A DNA stretch of 64,000 nt from Paenibacillus sp. FSL R5-0766 (GCF_037971845.1 NZ_CP150227.1:5704001-5768000), one strand, 5' to 3'. Shown: positions 8,995-17,844, numbered from the stretch's first letter. A program made the numbers and translations. The notes: generated by a model not told the origin, from the letters alone.

Positions 8995-9606
8995 TTATTC
9001 CTTAATCAGATTGCGAATATCCTCGGCAATGACAGCAGGCACAACGTCCTCTGTATTAAACGCATTATATACCTTGCGCAGCTGGTTGTTCTCATCCACC
9101 AGACCAATCATGTTCATATGGGCAAAATCATCCTTACTCTCCCCATCGATCAGGATCTGGAATGATTCCCTGGCGAATTGTTTGGTTTTGTCCATATCCC
9201 CTCGCAAGAAGTACCATCCGGAATAATCCGCATGGAAGCGGTCCGCAAACGTCTTAATCTTCTCTCTTGTATCGACTTTCGGGTCGAATGAAATGGATAC
9301 AAATGAGACATCTTTACCAAAGGTGTCGTCCTCTTTCAACAGATCCTGCACCTGGGATAACGTAAACGTCGTAATCGGGCAGACATCCGGACAACTGGTG
9401 AAATAAAAGTAGAACAAGCGGACTTTTCCTTGCGTATCCTCCAGTGATACTGTACTGCCATCTACATTTTCCATAGAAAAGGATTGGATTTCACGAATCT
9501 CGGGTAATTTTTCCTTACTGGCAAATACAGTGCCCCACATCAGATACACAGCCATTATCAGTGCGAGCCCGAGCAGCATCCATGTCCATTTGTACTTTTT
9601 CAGCAT
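8995..9606 (-). CDS. SCO1/SenC-family thioredoxin-like protein
   Basis: 203 aa from the ATG at 9606, preceded by AAGGG at about 9 nt. A single N-terminal membrane anchor (residues ~6-25) is followed by a thioredoxin-like domain. The copper/redox motif CPDVC lies in the segment TSCPDVCPITTFTLS, and the distal conserved His is in FAHMNMIG. SCO proteins deliver copper to, or keep reduced, the CuA site of cytochrome c oxidase subunit II on the outer side of the membrane. No oxidase gene is adjacent here. The gene stands alone and is divergent from the YdjM-like gene across 424 nt. Confidence 0.88.
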   Translation of the reverse strand: MLKKYKWTWMLLGLALIMAVYLMWGTVFASKEKLPEIREIQSFSMENVDGSTVSLEDTQGKVRLFYFYFTSCPDVCPITTFTLSQVQDLLKEDDTFGKDVSFVSISFDPKVDTREKIKTFADRFHADYSGWYFLRGDMDKTKQFARESFQILIDGESKDDFAHMNMIGLVDENNQLRKVYNAFNTEDVVPAVIAEDIRNLIKE

Positions 9607-10030
9607 CTTCCTCGTCCCTTCTGTATCTTCTCTTATGAATACGCATACATATATGAACCCAAAATCACGTTTGTTTCGCTTCATCCATCTACTGTGACAT
9701 ATGTATTCAAAGAAACCTACTTTTTATGAGATTCTATATTATTGTAACGGTTAAAAGGAACAATGCCCATAAATATTTATGTAACATATCCGACCGCGTA
9801 TTCTCTGATGCAACTTCTCTCAGTATCCGATATAAAGTTTATCATAGGAAACACCAAAATAGTTTGACAAACTGCGTACATTTATTGGGTATAATACAGT
9901 TTATTGTTATAAATTTGAAATTAGGGATGTTTTGCATCCTGACAGACGGATATTATACACTATATATGGGTATCACCTAGATAGAGAAGTAATATGCCTT
10001 AGAACGATACACCACACAAAGGAGACGTTT
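9607..10030. other. Divergent intergenic region
   Basis: AT-rich, without a supportable gene. On the plus strand TTGACA (9864-9869) and TATAAT (9890-9895) are perfect boxes, but the 20-nt spacing is longer than usual, so a promoter for the YdjM-like gene is possible rather than proven. Confidence 0.4.
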
Positions 10031-11011
10031 ATGGATACCTCTACACATTTTGTCATGGGGATTGGTCTAGCCGGTCTAGCTTATGTCGATCCTGTCGTCG
10101 CAGCGAGTCCCATGCTTGCAGCTGCGGTAATGATTGGCACGATCGCCGGTTCCCAGGCCCCTGACATTGATACTGCTTTACGTCTCAAAAGCAATTCGCT
10201 TTACATCCGGAATCATCGGGGCTTGTCACACTCTCTGCCATTTCTCCTGTTATGGGTTTTGCTCATCACCGGCGTCATTGCACTGATATTCCCTGATGTC
10301 CCTATTGGACACGTTGCCACCTGGACCGCTGTGGCCGTAGGCTTTCACGTATTCACCGATCTGTTCAACACCTATGGAACCCAAGCCGCCCGGCCTTTTA
10401 CGGAACGCTGGATCGCCTGGAACATCATTCATATTTTTGATCCGTTTCTATTCACTACACATGTCATTGCTATCCTGTTATGGGCCTTTGATCTGATCGC
10501 CCCTGCACCACTCTTCGTTACGTTGTATAGTTTGACCGGTTTATATTATATATGGCGAACGATTGCTCGTGCACAAGCAGTCAGAAAAGTCAGACGTCTC
10601 GACAACAGCCCAGAGCAGGCAAGATACATCGTCATTCCAACGATATCCTGGAACCGCTGGCATGTGGTTAAACGAGTTGAGGACGGCAGTTATGTGATCG
10701 GTAAAATGGATGGTTCTAATCTGGTATGGAGTCTGCACGCCTCTTCTTCTACTCATGCGGCCGTTGCTGCTTCACGCAAATCACCGGAAGTCAGTGCCTT
10801 CCTCTATTTCACCTCCTATGCGGTGGCAGAGGTTGAAGAACTGCCTGCTGGGTACAAGGTCCGCTGGGCAGATGTACGTTATCGACACCGGAAACAATAT
10901 CCATTTGTCGCTGTGATTGTGATGGATCGGAATTTTGAAACGATTGATACGTATGTAGGCTGGTTAAGCGATGAGAAGATGGATAAAAAACTTTTATCTG
11001 CACGCCCTTGA
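10031..11011 (+). CDS. YdjM-like membrane-bound metal-dependent hydrolase
   Basis: 326 aa starting at the ATG at 10031, six nt after AAAGGAG. The N-terminal ~190 residues are the YdjM family domain (in Enterobacteria called LexA-regulated, inner-membrane associated): THFVMG at residues 4-9, PDIDTALR, NHRGLSHSLPF, and FHVFTDLFNTYG carry the His and Asp residues thought to bind metal. Four or five transmembrane helices alternate with these motifs. Residues ~200-326 form a soluble tail rich in aromatic and basic residues. Its substrate is unknown. I see no LexA box upstream. Confidence 0.8.
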   Translation: MDTSTHFVMGIGLAGLAYVDPVVAASPMLAAAVMIGTIAGSQAPDIDTALRLKSNSLYIRNHRGLSHSLPFLLLWVLLITGVIALIFPDVPIGHVATWTAVAVGFHVFTDLFNTYGTQAARPFTERWIAWNIIHIFDPFLFTTHVIAILLWAFDLIAPAPLFVTLYSLTGLYYIWRTIARAQAVRKVRRLDNSPEQARYIVIPTISWNRWHVVKRVEDGSYVIGKMDGSNLVWSLHASSSTHAAVAASRKSPEVSAFLYFTSYAVAEVEELPAGYKVRWADVRYRHRKQYPFVAVIVMDRNFETIDTYVGWLSDEKMDKKLLSARP

Positions 11012-11057
11012 CGAAGTGAGCATGGCAAGGCACAATCAAACTTAGGAACTGATACGC

Positions 11058-11096
11058 GAGAAAGCCCGGTGCGTTTCCGCCCCGGGCTTTCTGTTT
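11058..11096 (+). terminator. Terminator after the YdjM-like gene
   Basis: AGAAAGCCCGG and CCGGGCTTTCT pair perfectly around a short loop, followed by GTTT. It sits just before the 3' end of the convergent SASP gene. Confidence 0.8.
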
Positions 11097-11127
11097 ATCC
11101 TGTTTTGTTGCTGTTGGTTAAAATAAA

Positions 11128-11349
11128 TTATTTGCCAGACCCAGCCAGAGACTGCTCAGCGATTTGTACCAGACGTTTGGTGATATATCCACCCAAAGAT
11201 CCTGTTTCACGGGAAGTGTAGTTACCGTAGTAACCGTCTTGTGGGATAGTTACACCCAGTTCCTGTGCAGCCTCCATTTTCAATTGTTGCAGTGCTGCAG
11301 TCGCTTGAGGTACCACCAAGTTGTTTGAAGAACGAGATCCTTGAGCCAT
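11128..11349 (-). CDS. Alpha/beta-type small acid-soluble spore protein (SASP)
   Basis: 73 aa. SASPs of this type coat and protect DNA in the forespore and are degraded by GPR at germination. The sequence carries both family signatures: KMEAAQELGV with the GPR cleavage context, and GGYITKRLVQ near the C-terminus. The start ATG follows AAAGGAGA. A sigma-G-type promoter lies at 11404-11432. A nearly identical SASP is encoded at 14561-14794 in the opposite orientation, about 3.2 kb away. Confidence 0.95.
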   Translation of the reverse strand: MAQGSRSSNNLVVPQATAALQQLKMEAAQELGVTIPQDGYYGNYTSRETGSLGGYITKRLVQIAEQSLAGSGK

Positions 11350-11403
11350 AATTTATAATCTCCTTTCAATCTGTGTCTGTAATGTATTGCAAGCTTGCAA
11401 GAT

Positions 11404-11432
11404 TATTATGGCTCGTAGGCTTCAGGTTATAC
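11404..11432 (-). promoter_or_regulatory. Sigma-G-like promoter of the first SASP gene
   Basis: Minus strand GTATA at 11432-11428, a 17-nt spacer, and CATAATA at 11410-11404. Both boxes match the forespore sigma-G consensus, and the second SASP gene has the same arrangement. Confidence 0.75.
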
Positions 11433-11469
11433 GGAATTTCACTAAATTTGTAGATGGAGGTTTTTCCCA

Positions 11470-11676
11470 ATGAGTAAAGGCTTATCCTTATGGTTCGCAT
11501 TCTCTTCGATTATCTTGTTAACGGTTTCAGCAATTATGATCTCCTACTCCGGTTGGTTTGCTGCACTACTGTTTGTCCTGTCCATCGCCAACATTGGCTG
11601 GGGATTTGTGATTCGTGCCAAAAAAGAACGTCAGGAAGTTCAATCGGCTGCTTCAGCTTCAGAGCCCACTTCTTGA
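11470..11676 (+). CDS. Small membrane protein, YlaF-like (DUF5325)
   Basis: 68 aa with two hydrophobic helices (about residues 5-25 and 29-49) and a short charged C-terminal tail rich in Ser and Ala. Size, two-helix layout and the NIGWGFVIRAKKERQE segment resemble Bacillus YlaF; the function of that family is not known. The start ATG follows a GGAGG ribosome site at about 9 nt. The gene is alone and ends in its own terminator. Confidence 0.7.
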   Translation: MSKGLSLWFAFSSIILLTVSAIMISYSGWFAALLFVLSIANIGWGFVIRAKKERQEVQSAASASEPTS

Positions 11677-11722
11677 GCGGGTCAGTTTATAATTCAATAA
11701 AGTTCAATAATGAACGCACAAA

Positions 11723-11756
11723 TAAAGAGGAGTCCTTCAATAGGGCTCCTCTTTAT
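11723..11756. terminator. Bidirectional terminator between the YlaF-like gene and trpS
   Basis: AAAGAGGAGTCC and GGGCTCCTCTTT form a hairpin flanked by A and T runs, lying between convergent genes. Confidence 0.8.
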
Positions 11757-11802
11757 TCATGTTAACTATTCATTGCGTGAAATATGAAGGTCTTGTTCAG
11801 GA

Positions 11803-12795
11803 CTACTGTTTACGTCTTGGAACAAATCCCATACGTTCTTTCACTGCATCCAACGTTTGAGCAGCAACTTCTTCTGCACGACGGGCTGACGTATCCAGAA
11901 CATCCGCCAATTCGCCAGATTCACGAATCTCATTATATCGTTGTTGTAGCGGTTCAATCACAGATACAACCACTTCAGCCAGTTCCTTTTTGAACGGACC
12001 ATACATCTTGCCTTCATAACGCTCAGCCACTTCTTTAAGCGTCATACCTGCACATTCAGCGTAGATGCTCATCAGATTGCTGACTTCCGGTTTGTTTGCC
12101 GGATCATATACGACTTCACGTCCCGAATCTGTAGTGGCACGACTGATTTTTTTTCGAATCACATCCGGCGGATCCAGCAGGGCAATATAGCTGCCAGCGT
12201 TAGGGTTACTTTTGCTCATCTTTGAAGAGGCATCATCAAGTGACATGACCCGAGCACCCACCTGCGGAATATACGGATCTGGAATGGTGAAGTACTCTCC
12301 ATAACGGTGATTAAAACGGCCTGCCAGATCACGTGTCAGTTCCAGATGCTGCTTCTGGTCCTCACCTACTGGCACAAGGTCAGCATTGTATAACAAAATA
12401 TCAGCCGCCATTAATGATGGATACACGAACAGTCCCGCACCAACGGAATCTTTACCGGATGATTTATCCTTAAACTGAGTCATCCGTTCAAGCTCACCCA
12501 TGGAGGTCAGCGTTGTCATCAACCAGCCCAATTCTGCGTGCTGCGGTACATGGGATTGCAAAAATACGTTAGATTTCGACGGATCAATACCTGCTGCAAT
12601 AAACAGTGCAGCTACTGCTTCCGACTGTTCACGCAATGCTGCTGGCTCTTGAGCCACGGTGATGGCATGAAGATCAACTACCATGAAATGACATTGATAG
12701 TCATGCTGAAGTTTTACAAAATTTTTGATTGCACCAATATAGTTGCCCAATGTGAGCTTACCGCTTGGCTGAATACCTGAAAGTACTGTTTTCAT
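11803..12795 (-). CDS. trpS: Tryptophan--tRNA ligase
   Basis: 330 aa, the usual length for bacterial TrpRS, which charges tRNA-Trp with tryptophan using ATP. Class I signatures are present: the HIGH-equivalent in SGKLTLGNYIGA at residues 11-22 and KMSKS in SSKMSKSNPN near residue 192. The tryptophan/ATP-binding VPVGEDQKQHLELTRD segment is intact. Upstream lies a complete T-box leader with a TGG (Trp) specifier codon, so expression should rise when uncharged tRNA-Trp accumulates. The start ATG follows AGGAGGCG closely. Confidence 0.97.
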   Translation of the reverse strand: MKTVLSGIQPSGKLTLGNYIGAIKNFVKLQHDYQCHFMVVDLHAITVAQEPAALREQSEAVAALFIAAGIDPSKSNVFLQSHVPQHAELGWLMTTLTSMGELERMTQFKDKSSGKDSVGAGLFVYPSLMAADILLYNADLVPVGEDQKQHLELTRDLAGRFNHRYGEYFTIPDPYIPQVGARVMSLDDASSKMSKSNPNAGSYIALLDPPDVIRKKISRATTDSGREVVYDPANKPEVSNLMSIYAECAGMTLKEVAERYEGKMYGPFKKELAEVVVSVIEPLQQRYNEIRESGELADVLDTSARRAEEVAAQTLDAVKERMGFVPRRKQ

Positions 12796-12849
12796 TACCC
12801 ATAACGCCTCCCTGATTATATATATAAACTCCTGCTATTCTCTGCGAAC

Positions 12850-13165
12850 GCAAAAAGGCCCCACATCCGCAAGGGACGTGAGACCGTGGTGCCACCCTTA
12901 TTCGCATTTCTTCGATTGCTCCTGACTCTGAATCAAGTCAAGCCGATGAAATGCCTTCATTGTTCCGTAACGTGGATTATACGGCAGACTCTAGTGAGGC
13001 AAGCCCATCTCTGGCTTAACCTGTTCAAACCTACACTCAAGGGTCCATTCGGTAAAGAGCTCACACCGGTTCACATCAACCACCGGCTTTCTGAAGAGGA
13101 TTCTCTTGGCCTACTTATCCCTGTCATCGATTTCATGTCATTCAATTCTAATAAATGCTTTCAGA
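12850..13165 (-). promoter_or_regulatory. Tryptophan T-box riboswitch leader of trpS
   Basis: On the minus strand the leader shows Stem I elements (AGTAGG, AGAGA, GTGAACCGG) and a specifier loop GAATGGACC in which TGG (13047-13045) reads tryptophan. The conserved T-box sequence AGGGTGGCACCACGG lies at 12898-12884. A competing terminator follows: GGTCTCACGTCC pairs with GGATGTGGGGCC and ends in TTTTT (12886-12851). Uncharged tRNA-Trp would stabilise the antiterminator and switch trpS on. Boundaries are approximate. Confidence 0.92.
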
Positions 13166-13170
13166 GTTCC

Positions 13171-13199
13171 ATCTTAATGCGCACAGGCGCGAATGTCAA
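13171..13199 (-). promoter_or_regulatory. Sigma-A promoter of the trpS T-box leader
   Basis: Minus strand TTGACA (13199-13194), a 17-nt spacer and TAAGAT (13176-13171). It lies just upstream of the first T-box leader structure. Positions 13200-13381 to its right hold no gene and probably include the promoter of the divergent epimerase. Confidence 0.75.
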
Positions 13200-13381
13200 A
13201 ATGAGTTGAACTTTTTTACCCGAGACATCAAAATCTGTTATGATGGAATTGCTTATCCTGTTGCCTGCTTCACACGAAATAGCGCAGGAAATAGCTGGCA
13301 TGTACACAACGACACGCCTGCAGCAGTAGCTTCATCACGACTGCTTGCAGACAGATTTCAAGTGGGAAAAGGAGCATCGAT

Positions 13382-14356
13382 ATGAAACAAGTGACCAAAG
13401 GCCAATGGAATGGTTACGACACGTATATCCTACATAGCCGTGAATTGGAAATCACCCTGCTGCCGCGTCTTGGAAATAATATTATTTCTATTCGCGATTT
13501 AGTGCAGGACAGAGATGTCGTCCGCCGTCCGGATGAAGACGATCTTGCCTTTTATCTGCAGAAGCCGTATCATTTTGGCGTTCCTCTCCTGATTCCACCA
13601 GGGCGCATTCATCGTGGACAATTCGAATATGAAGGTGTTCGTTACCAGTTCGATCAAAACACGGCGAATGACAACCATATTCACGGTCTCCACCGTACCC
13701 AATCCTGGTGTGTCAGTGACATTGAGGAAGATGAAGACGGCTGTGCAATTACGACTGAATTACTGACCGAAAATGAAGAGCATTGGATGGCTCAATTCCC
13801 GATTCCCCTGAAACTTGAGATGACGTTCAGTCTGCAAAACGCTGTATTTAGCCAGCGTCTGCGAGTCACCAATCTGAGTTCAACACCCGCTCCATTCGGG
13901 ATGGGATATCATACATGGTTTTTGTTAGACGGCAAACCTGCCGACTGGACACTGCAACTGCCTGTTTCCGGAATATACGGACAGAATGAAGAACAACTAC
14001 CGACAGGTGAACTGGAATCCCTGGGTGAATGGTCTGCTCTGAACGAAGGCATCAATTTGCAGGGACGTAACTGGGATACCCTGTTGAAAGCTACCGAAGG
14101 TGAACCGGCTACGGCTTACTTACGCAGGCAAGATGGATATACATTGAAATATTCAGCAGATGAAGCATTTTTCAAACATTGGGTTCTCTTTACCAAAGGT
14201 GAATCCGATCAGTTCTTGTGCATTGAACCGTACACTTGGCTCCCGGATGCACCTAATTTGGCTTTATCGGATGAACAAACCGGGTTGATTCGCTTGGAAC
14301 CGGAACAGCCTGTTGAGTTATTTACACGTATTGAGGTTATACCTCCTACAGACTAA
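13382..14356 (+). CDS. Aldose 1-epimerase family protein
   Basis: 324 aa of the galactose-mutarotase-like beta-sandwich. Family features seen are an N-terminal strand with LLPRLGNNIISI, the PYHFGVPLLIPPGRI segment with a substrate-contacting Arg, the active-site His in NDNHIHGLHR near residue 102, FGMGYHTWF near residue 180, and a C-terminal Glu region in FLCIEPYTWLPDAPN. It would interconvert alpha and beta anomers of an aldose or a phosphosugar; the exact sugar is not evident. The start ATG follows AAAAGGAG. It stands alone, ends in a terminator at 14425-14450, and is divergent from trpS. Confidence 0.82.
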   Translation: MKQVTKGQWNGYDTYILHSRELEITLLPRLGNNIISIRDLVQDRDVVRRPDEDDLAFYLQKPYHFGVPLLIPPGRIHRGQFEYEGVRYQFDQNTANDNHIHGLHRTQSWCVSDIEEDEDGCAITTELLTENEEHWMAQFPIPLKLEMTFSLQNAVFSQRLRVTNLSSTPAPFGMGYHTWFLLDGKPADWTLQLPVSGIYGQNEEQLPTGELESLGEWSALNEGINLQGRNWDTLLKATEGEPATAYLRRQDGYTLKYSADEAFFKHWVLFTKGESDQFLCIEPYTWLPDAPNLALSDEQTGLIRLEPEQPVELFTRIEVIPPTD

Positions 14357-14424
14357 ACGAGCTGATCATCCTCTATGTTGTTTTTACGCATATCACCTAT
14401 ATTTTGATATCCAAATACAACTTG

Positions 14425-14450
14425 TCGACCCGCATTGGGTCGGCTTTTTT
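14425..14450 (+). terminator. Terminator after the epimerase gene
   Basis: CGACCC and GGGTCG around a 5-nt loop, followed by GCTTTTTT. Confidence 0.85.
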
Positions 14451-14501
14451 ATGTGTCCTGTGCACTGATAGTTATCCATATTTTCCCTTACGCCATATCA
14501 T

Positions 14502-14530
14502 GTATATTTCCGTATTCTCTAACCATACTA
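14502..14530 (+). promoter_or_regulatory. Sigma-G-like promoter of the second SASP gene
   Basis: GTATA at 14502-14506, a 17-nt spacer, and CATACTA at 14524-14530: the same -35 box and spacing as at the first SASP gene, with a sigma-G consensus -10 box. Confidence 0.8.
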
Positions 14531-14560
14531 ACATCACCAAGCCATAAGGAGGTGACACAT

Positions 14561-14794
14561 ATGTACGGAAGTCAAAACCAAGGTAGCGGTAGCCGCTCCA
14601 ACAACCTGGTCGTTCCCCAAGCAAATGCTGCATTGCAACAATTGAAAATGGAAGCTGCACAAGAGCTGGGTGTAACGATTCCACAAGATGGTTACTACGG
14701 TAACTATACTTCCCGTGAGACAGGTTCTCTGGGTGGATACATCACTAAACGTCTGGTACAAATCGCTGAGCAGCAATTATCGGGTCGTTCGTAA
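14561..14794 (+). CDS. Alpha/beta-type small acid-soluble spore protein (SASP)
   Basis: 77 aa from the ATG at 14561, eight nt after AAGGAGGTGA; longer in-frame starts have no such site. It carries the same two SASP signatures as the 11128-11349 protein and is nearly identical to it outside the first ~10 residues and the last few. It binds and protects spore DNA by family knowledge. Its terminator hairpin is shared with the convergent gene at 14875. Confidence 0.95.
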   Translation: MYGSQNQGSGSRSNNLVVPQANAALQQLKMEAAQELGVTIPQDGYYGNYTSRETGSLGGYITKRLVQIAEQQLSGRS

Positions 14795-14827
14795 GCTCGT
14801 AATTAATGCTTAAGTAGCGTTAAAAAA

Positions 14828-14864
14828 ACAAAAGCGGCCTTCTTCGGAAGTGCCGCTTTCTCTT
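14828..14864. terminator. Bidirectional terminator
   Basis: AAAGCGGC and GCCGCTTT with an inner CTTC/GGAAG extension, flanked by A and T rich ends, between the convergent SASP gene and the gene at 14875. Confidence 0.8.
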
Positions 14865-14874
14865 GTGTAACTAA

Positions 14875-15285
14875 TTATGAGGTCGACTCCATATCTGAAT
14901 CCTTGTATGTATTGGTTCTAGGGTAACGAATCATCAAACTTGCCATATTGTAATTAGACTCCATCGTTGCATCTACCAAAATCATACCTTGTCTTACTGT
15001 GAAATCGTACGATATTTCGCCATGTGTCCAATTACGTTTGAATTTCAACGTCTCCAGTGCCATTGCCCGGAAAGAAGTTCTCTGGGTTTCGTTTAGCCCC
15101 CCTTCCTCCACATCCATCTGCCCATCTCGTCCAGCTATCGGATTATGTCGAATACCGAATTTCCCAATTACGTTGTTTCGTATTTGCACAAAAACCACCC
15201 CTGAATCTAACCCTGACAACTCACGATCAAGTTCTTTGAATACCAGATCCAACTGTCTCGCTAATGAAAGCTCATCAATTTTCAT
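14875..15285 (-). CDS. Conserved hypothetical protein (136 aa)
   Basis: No family recognised. The protein is soluble, without signal peptide or membrane segment. The N-terminal ~30 residues are helical (DELSLARQLDLVFKELDREL); the rest alternates hydrophobic and polar residues in the manner of an antiparallel beta domain, including VVFVQIRNNVIGKFGI and GMILVDATMESNYNMASLMI. The start ATG follows a GGAGAG site. The gene is single, with a shared terminator at its 3' end; about 200 nt upstream lies the terminator of pepF. Confidence 0.7.
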   Translation of the reverse strand: MKIDELSLARQLDLVFKELDRELSGLDSGVVFVQIRNNVIGKFGIRHNPIAGRDGQMDVEEGGLNETQRTSFRAMALETLKFKRNWTHGEISYDFTVRQGMILVDATMESNYNMASLMIRYPRTNTYKDSDMESTS

Positions 15286-15500
15286 ATTAACACTCTCCTT
15301 ATATGCTTATAGTCCTATACATCAAGGACTTACGACTCATTATATGACATCATATGTGCTCATTCAACAAAGAACGGCAAAGTTGGGTATTTCTAACTAT
15401 GATTTGCACAATTAATTGCCATTCCACTTCCTTAAACTGAGCTTTTTCACTTAATTACGACAAAATCTTCGAGAACCGAAAATGAGGATTCTGTACAAAA

Positions 15501-15546
15501 AAAGGCTGCAATCCCGTGTCTGTTAACAGGGGATTGCAGCCTTTTC
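15501..15546 (-). terminator. Terminator after pepF
   Basis: Minus strand AAAAGGCTGCAATCCC and GGGATTGCAGCCTTTTTTT form a long hairpin with a T tail about 27 nt past the pepF stop. The remaining bases of 15286-15572 show no gene. Confidence 0.9.
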
Positions 15547-15572
15547 ATAAATATTCAACATATATGTTCAAC

Positions 15573-17372
15573 CTATTTTTGAGTTGCTGTCATCTGTAGA
15601 AACTGCTCAATATCGGCAATAACCAAGTCCGCAGCATTTTGCCAGAATTCCGGTTGTGTCAGGTCGGTACCCAGATGTTTCTGAGCAAGTTCTTCGACCG
15701 TCATACGCCCTGTATCCCGCAACAAAGCATCGTATTTATCTGCAAATGCCGTTCCTTCTTGCTGTGCTCTCGCATAGATTCCCGCACTGAACATATAACC
15801 GAACGTGTATGGGAAATTATAGAATGGCACACCAGTCAGATAGAAATGCAGTTTGGATGCCCAGAAATGAGGATGATCTGATGCAAGTGCACCGCAGAAC
15901 GCTTCCTGCTGCGCCTCCACCATTAATTTGGATAATTCATCCGCGCTGACCAAGCCCTTTTTACGTTGTTCATAGAAACGATTCTCAAACAGGAACCGGG
16001 CATGGATGTTCATAAAGAAAGCCACACTTCGCTGTATCTTGTCTTCCAGCAAAGCCAGCTTCTCTTGCTCATCTGTTGCCGCCTGCACCAAGGCATCTGC
16101 TACAATCAGTTCAGCAAACGTGGACGCTGTCTCAGCCACATTCATCGCATAACGTTGATTCAATGCAGGCAACTCTTCCATAATGTGTTGATGATATCCA
16201 TGACCAAGTTCATGCGCAAGGGTCGACACATTAGACGGTGTCCCGGAGAAGGTCATGAAAATTCGAGTTGCTTTGCTAAGTGGCAAAGACGTACAGAATC
16301 CGCCTGGACGCTTGCCAGGACGGTCTTCTGCTTCGATCCAGCGTTTCTCAAAAGCCATCTCTGCAAACGAGGAAAGTTTAGGACTGAACTTGGCAAATTG
16401 CTCAACAATATTGATGGCTGCCTCATTGTAAGTGATTTTGCCACTCGATTTACCTACAGGTGCATCTACGTCGCTCCAGCTGAGCTTGTCTACCCCCAGC
16501 AGTTCTGCCTTGCGCTCCAGATATTGAACAAGCGCAGGTTTGGCACCGTTAATCACATCCCACATTGTATCCAGTGTCTGACGTGACATCCGGTTAATGG
16601 CCAGAGGTTCTTTGAGGATATCATCCCAGCCACGTTTCTCATATAACTTCAGACGGAATCCAGCGAGGTGATTCAGCGTGTCAGCGCAGAAATCTTCGAC
16701 ATCGGTCCAAGCCTGCTCCCAGTTTGCGAATACCGTCTCACGTACATTCCGATCACTATCGCTCAGCTTGTTGGCAGCCTGTCCTGCGGAGAGCATCACC
16801 GTTTCCCCATCTTGCTCAAATGGAATGTTCACCTTGCTGACAATCGTGTTGTAGAATTTGCCCCAACCATGGTAACCATCCACACCCAGATCCAGAGCAA
16901 GACCTTCCAGTTCAGGCGACAGCTTCTCACGAGCCAGCGTGCGACTCTCGTTCAGTACAAATGCCAGCGGCTGAATATCTTCCCGAGCAATCCAGGCGTC
17001 CCACACCGAATCCGATGTCTGACTGAGTGTATTATCGAACTTCGATTTGCTGCCGTTCAGCATCGCTGCAATAGAACTGATGGCGCCCTGAAGCTGCGTT
17101 GCCTTTTTGTCCTTCTGGTTTTGCGATGAGAGGCAGGATACAAACGCAGAACCTTCCGATACGCGCATATAACAGCTTTGCAGCAGTTCCAAAATCGGAT
17201 CAAACGCAGCCGTCTCTTCTAATGAAGTCGGTGCAGGTGTTTCGTTCAACAGATGTTGCAGTTTACGTACATCCTCTTCCAGTTCAATCAGATACGCAGC
17301 GAATGTCTCGGAGGAAGAACCTCCACTAAAAATGGACTCCAGATCCCATACGGGGTGTAATGGCGTTTTCAT
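15573..17372 (-). CDS. pepF: Oligoendopeptidase F family metallopeptidase (M3)
   Basis: 599 aa, the usual length for PepF-type M3B oligoendopeptidases, cytoplasmic zinc enzymes that cleave short peptides. The N-terminal half is the helical PepF domain. The catalytic domain has the zinc motif HELGHGYHQH near residue 387, with the third ligand Glu downstream in NVAETASTFAELI. No signal peptide is present. The gene is monocistronic: a terminator lies at 15501-15546, and the MITE-like element at 17471-17641 is upstream. In Bacillus such enzymes recycle peptides and have been linked to sporulation signals; that role is not shown here. Confidence 0.93.
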   Translation of the reverse strand: MKTPLHPVWDLESIFSGGSSSETFAAYLIELEEDVRKLQHLLNETPAPTSLEETAAFDPILELLQSCYMRVSEGSAFVSCLSSQNQKDKKATQLQGAISSIAAMLNGSKSKFDNTLSQTSDSVWDAWIAREDIQPLAFVLNESRTLAREKLSPELEGLALDLGVDGYHGWGKFYNTIVSKVNIPFEQDGETVMLSAGQAANKLSDSDRNVRETVFANWEQAWTDVEDFCADTLNHLAGFRLKLYEKRGWDDILKEPLAINRMSRQTLDTMWDVINGAKPALVQYLERKAELLGVDKLSWSDVDAPVGKSSGKITYNEAAINIVEQFAKFSPKLSSFAEMAFEKRWIEAEDRPGKRPGGFCTSLPLSKATRIFMTFSGTPSNVSTLAHELGHGYHQHIMEELPALNQRYAMNVAETASTFAELIVADALVQAATDEQEKLALLEDKIQRSVAFFMNIHARFLFENRFYEQRKKGLVSADELSKLMVEAQQEAFCGALASDHPHFWASKLHFYLTGVPFYNFPYTFGYMFSAGIYARAQQEGTAFADKYDALLRDTGRMTVEELAQKHLGTDLTQPEFWQNAADLVIADIEQFLQMTATQK

Positions 17373-17470
17373 TTAATAAGGCACCTCTCTCTATAAATTG
17401 GATGGTTAGGATTGAATTAAAAACTGGTTTTCTGTCAGCCATATCTCTATACTAGAGAAATAGCTACAGA

Positions 17471-17644
17471 GGTTGTTCAAAAAGTCCACTTTTGATTACG
17501 AATCATGCCTAACGGCATCATCAGCATCGAATATGAAATTCAGCCGAAATGTCCGTTGCTCACGTAGTTTGCCTACGCTCCGCTACTCCATTTCTAGCTT
17601 CATTCCATCTTCTCGGTACTGAAAACCAGACTTTTTGAACATGT
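17471..17644. mobile_element. MITE-like element with 13-bp terminal inverted repeats
   Basis: A ~168-bp stretch bounded by TGTTCAAAAAGTC (17474-17486) and its exact reverse complement (17629-17641). Beyond the perfect arms, imperfect pairing continues for about 20 bases. It encodes nothing supportable and lies between the divergent pepF and yycC genes. Size and ends fit a non-autonomous miniature transposable element or a large imperfect palindrome; no other copy is in this window and no clear target-site duplication was identified. Confidence 0.6.
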
Positions 17645-17673
17645 ATTCATAGTAACTTTCAGGAGGTAAACGT

Positions 17674-17844
17674 ATGAAACCTTTACAAGTATCGGCTGAT
17701 ACAGCCGTCAAATTAGCAGAATCCCTGGGCGTACCTTTGGAGCACCTGATGCACATGCCCCAACATATCCTGATGCAGAAGATTGCGGAACTCGCCAAAC
17801 AAGAAGCCTCCAAACCTTCCGCACCAGAAGGCGAACAAGAATGA
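17674..17844 (+). CDS. YycC-like small protein
   Basis: 56 aa, recognised by the segment ETAV-like VSADTAVKLAESLGVPLEHL followed by MHMPQHILMQK, characteristic of the YycC family in Bacillus. It is a small helical protein of unknown function with an Ala/Pro/Glu-rich tail. The start ATG at 17674 sits behind TCAGGAGG at 8-nt spacing. The stop codon overlaps the next start (ATGA at 17841-17844), so the two genes are translationally coupled. Confidence 0.8.
   Translation: MKPLQVSADTAVKLAESLGVPLEHLMHMPQHILMQKIAELAKQEASKPSAPEGEQE

Noticed and set aside
9864..9895. TTGACA and TATAAT as a firm promoter
   Set aside because: Both boxes are perfect but the spacing is 20 nt, so it was reported only as a possibility in the intergenic note.
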